Source: Porphyromonadaceae bacterium UBA7332 (GTDB lineage: Bacteria > Bacteroidota > Bacteroidia > Bacteroidales > UBA7332). Taken from it: a stretch of DNA of 25,717 nt. Shown piece by piece: positions 24,297 through 25,717 of this stretch. Made by a program: the position numbers and the translations under genes. The stretch spans positions 1-25,717 of the forward strand of contig DKPO01000041.1 of assembly GCA_002471225.1 (NCBI GenBank). The letters run 5' to 3'. Numbering within the stretch: position 1 is the first letter of the stretch; every line of letters begins with the position of its first letter. The notes below the pieces were generated by a model, which saw nothing but the letters and a program-made list of their open reading frames with translations, searched no databases and was not told where the DNA came from.

Positions 24297-25616
24297 ATGT
24301 ATAAGAATATTTTTAGCTGGATCCTAAAAAGAAGTACAATCATCATAATGGTTGCTTTCCTCTCATCCTGCGCCCAAAGTTCTTCGAAGAAAAAAGAGGA
24401 TCGTTCTGTGCTAAATGATAACAAAGTGAAGAATCAGAAAGAATGGTTTGATCTTAAAATAGAAGAATCACTGAATAACATAGAGAGAGGAAAAAAACGT
24501 TATTCGGAAATTTTCGTAGATATTGAATATGTACCTCTTGAAACCACGTCTGAGAGTTTGATCGGAGGTGGTCGGCATGGCATTCAATATTACACAGTTA
24601 CATCAAAAAATATTGTCGTTGATCAGAAGATTTTTGACCGGAATACAGGACGTTATTTAGGAGATTTACTTCGGATGGGACAAGGACCAGAGGAGTATAT
24701 TTATCCTGATGTCGTAGCTGGAAATGATGAGCGCCAAGAGTTTTATCTTCATGATGGAAGTATTGGAAAAATGCTTATTGCGGATTATAACGGTAAATAT
24801 AAAGAAACGCTTGGAAGAGCACGAGAACAAGGAAATAGCTTTAAAAAGATTTACTCGCTTAGTGATAGTAATATACTTATCACAAGAGGAGGGGGTGATT
24901 TACGAAACTATAGGAACAACCATCAAATTATTAATTTAAATTCGAAAGCAGTTATAAATCAATATTGTTCATCAGCATTAAATGGCTATAATACAGAAGA
25001 AGAGCTTTATAACCACAAATATATCTTCAAATGGGGAGGGGGTAACCCTTTTGTTGTAGGAGATGATAGATATTGGTCGTTTGGAGATAAAGTAAGATTC
25101 TATGATTTTCTTACAGATTCTATTTACTCTGTTGGTAAGGATTTAAGGGTAATTCCGATTGGCGTTCTTGGTTTTGCAAACATGAGGACCACCTCTGAGC
25201 AATTTGCTGATAACGCTCTGTTGAAGTGGAATATTATGAATATATTTGAGACTTCAGATCATATTATTGTTTCGTTTAAACATACCCGATATAAGCCAGA
25301 GTATAGTAGTCAGACTTATTTACTGACTTATTCGAAAAAGGAGGGTATCTCCCGGATTACGACAAAAGGGAAGGATAAGTTTGAGGAAACAGATTATGAA
25401 AATGATATAGATAAGGGCGTTTCGGATCAACCAGTTTCTTCGATTTGGAAAGAACAATCTTTATATAGCTTCGTGTCTGCTGAAACGATTAAAGCTCGGA
25501 TAGAGGAAGAAGACAGCAATGTTTTTACAACAGAGGCTGAAAAGAGGTTTAAAGCTATGGCTGATACCTTAGAGGCCGACGATAATCACGTATTGGCTAT
25601 TTATCATTTTAGATAG
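24297..25616 (+). CDS. 6-bladed beta-propeller lipoprotein
   Basis: This 439-residue lipoprotein has a lipobox ending at Cys25 (LSSC) and a Lys/Ser-rich linker. The conserved opening of Bacteroidales 6-bladed beta-propeller proteins comes next: IFVDIEYVPLETTSESLIGG, KNIVVDQKIFDRNTGRYLGDLLRMGQGPEEYIYP, then repeated blade segments (YLHDGSIGKMLIADYNGK, RVIPIGVLGF, DHIIVSFKHTRY). Such proteins are abundant in the order, often in tandem families, and no activity is established. It follows the peptidase gene by 36 bases, so it may be co-transcribed. Surface binding of peptides or glycans is a guess. Confidence 0.88.
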   Translation: MYKNIFSWILKRSTIIIMVAFLSSCAQSSSKKKEDRSVLNDNKVKNQKEWFDLKIEESLNNIERGKKRYSEIFVDIEYVPLETTSESLIGGGRHGIQYYTVTSKNIVVDQKIFDRNTGRYLGDLLRMGQGPEEYIYPDVVAGNDERQEFYLHDGSIGKMLIADYNGKYKETLGRAREQGNSFKKIYSLSDSNILITRGGGDLRNYRNNHQIINLNSKAVINQYCSSALNGYNTEEELYNHKYIFKWGGGNPFVVGDDRYWSFGDKVRFYDFLTDSIYSVGKDLRVIPIGVLGFANMRTTSEQFADNALLKWNIMNIFETSDHIIVSFKHTRYKPEYSSQTYLLTYSKKEGISRITTKGKDKFEETDYENDIDKGVSDQPVSSIWKEQSLYSFVSAETIKARIEEEDSNVFTTEAEKRFKAMADTLEADDNHVLAIYHFR

Positions 25617-25663
25617 ATAAAAGATAGAGTTTCTTTCTTAGCAGAATGTTTTTTGCGTATTTT

Positions 25664-25715
25664 CAATTGCCATATTACAATCGACTGATTGCTACATAGA
25701 TAATGATGGCAATTG
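25664..25715. repeat. Inverted repeat at the window end
   Basis: CAATTGCCAT (25664-25673) and ATGGCAATTG (25706-25715) form a perfect 10-bp inverted repeat with a 32-base spacer, 47 bases after the last stop. The sequence ends two bases later, so I cannot see whether a T run or a gene follows. Confidence 0.55.
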
Positions 25716-25717
25716 GA

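Noticed and set aside
1..25717. CRISPR array, insertion sequence, prophage or defence system
   Set aside because: No repeat-spacer pattern, transposase, integrase or defence-type domain is visible on either strand.

Overview
The window looks like an AT-rich Bacteroidales chromosome (Dysgonomonas, Parabacteroides or Bacteroides would all fit; the genus is not proven). The reasons are a SusC/SusD pair, many secreted glycoside hydrolases and lipoproteins, a DUF4249/TonB-receptor pair, a 6-bladed beta-propeller lipoprotein, TAnnTTTG-type -7 promoter elements, and few Shine-Dalgarno sequences.

Region 1 (2-8781) is a polysaccharide/glycoconjugate utilisation locus entered in the middle of susC. 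It holds SusC (C-terminal part), SusD, a hairpin terminator, a LysO-type lysine exporter split into two overlapping genes, a GH2 beta-galactosidase and a GH63 alpha-glucosidase of the YgjK type. The exporter and the two hydrolases are tightly packed and share one strand, so they are probably one transcript. An alpha-glucosidase, a beta-galactosidase and a lysine exporter together suggest that the target could be the glucosyl-galactosyl-hydroxylysine unit of collagen. This is inference, and it is the most interesting idea in the window.

Region 2 (8782-12293) holds a secreted GH5 endoglycoceramidase-like enzyme behind an unusual leader (three tandem 10-bp repeats and a U-tailed hairpin), then a membrane-anchored LytTR regulator and a small outer-membrane barrel protein. 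Region 3 (12341-14478, minus strand) is a galactofuranose pair: UDP-galactopyranose mutase and a glycosyltransferase. A perfect 12-bp bidirectional terminator separates it from region 2.

Region 4 (14661-17266) is an AraC-family regulator followed by a Ser-type sulfatase. Region 5 (17528-21160) is a three-gene outer-membrane operon: small barrel, DUF4249 lipoprotein and a short TonB-dependent receptor, closed by a terminator. Region 6 (21279-25616) holds a GH43 glycosidase, an S37 (PS-10) proline-type peptidase and a 6-bladed beta-propeller lipoprotein.

Overall this is a nutrient-scavenging stretch, apparently aimed at host-type glycoconjugates (glycosphingolipid, sulfated glycan, glycoprotein). 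I see no tRNA, rRNA, CRISPR array, insertion sequence or phage gene. No gene-free stretch exceeds about 261 bases.
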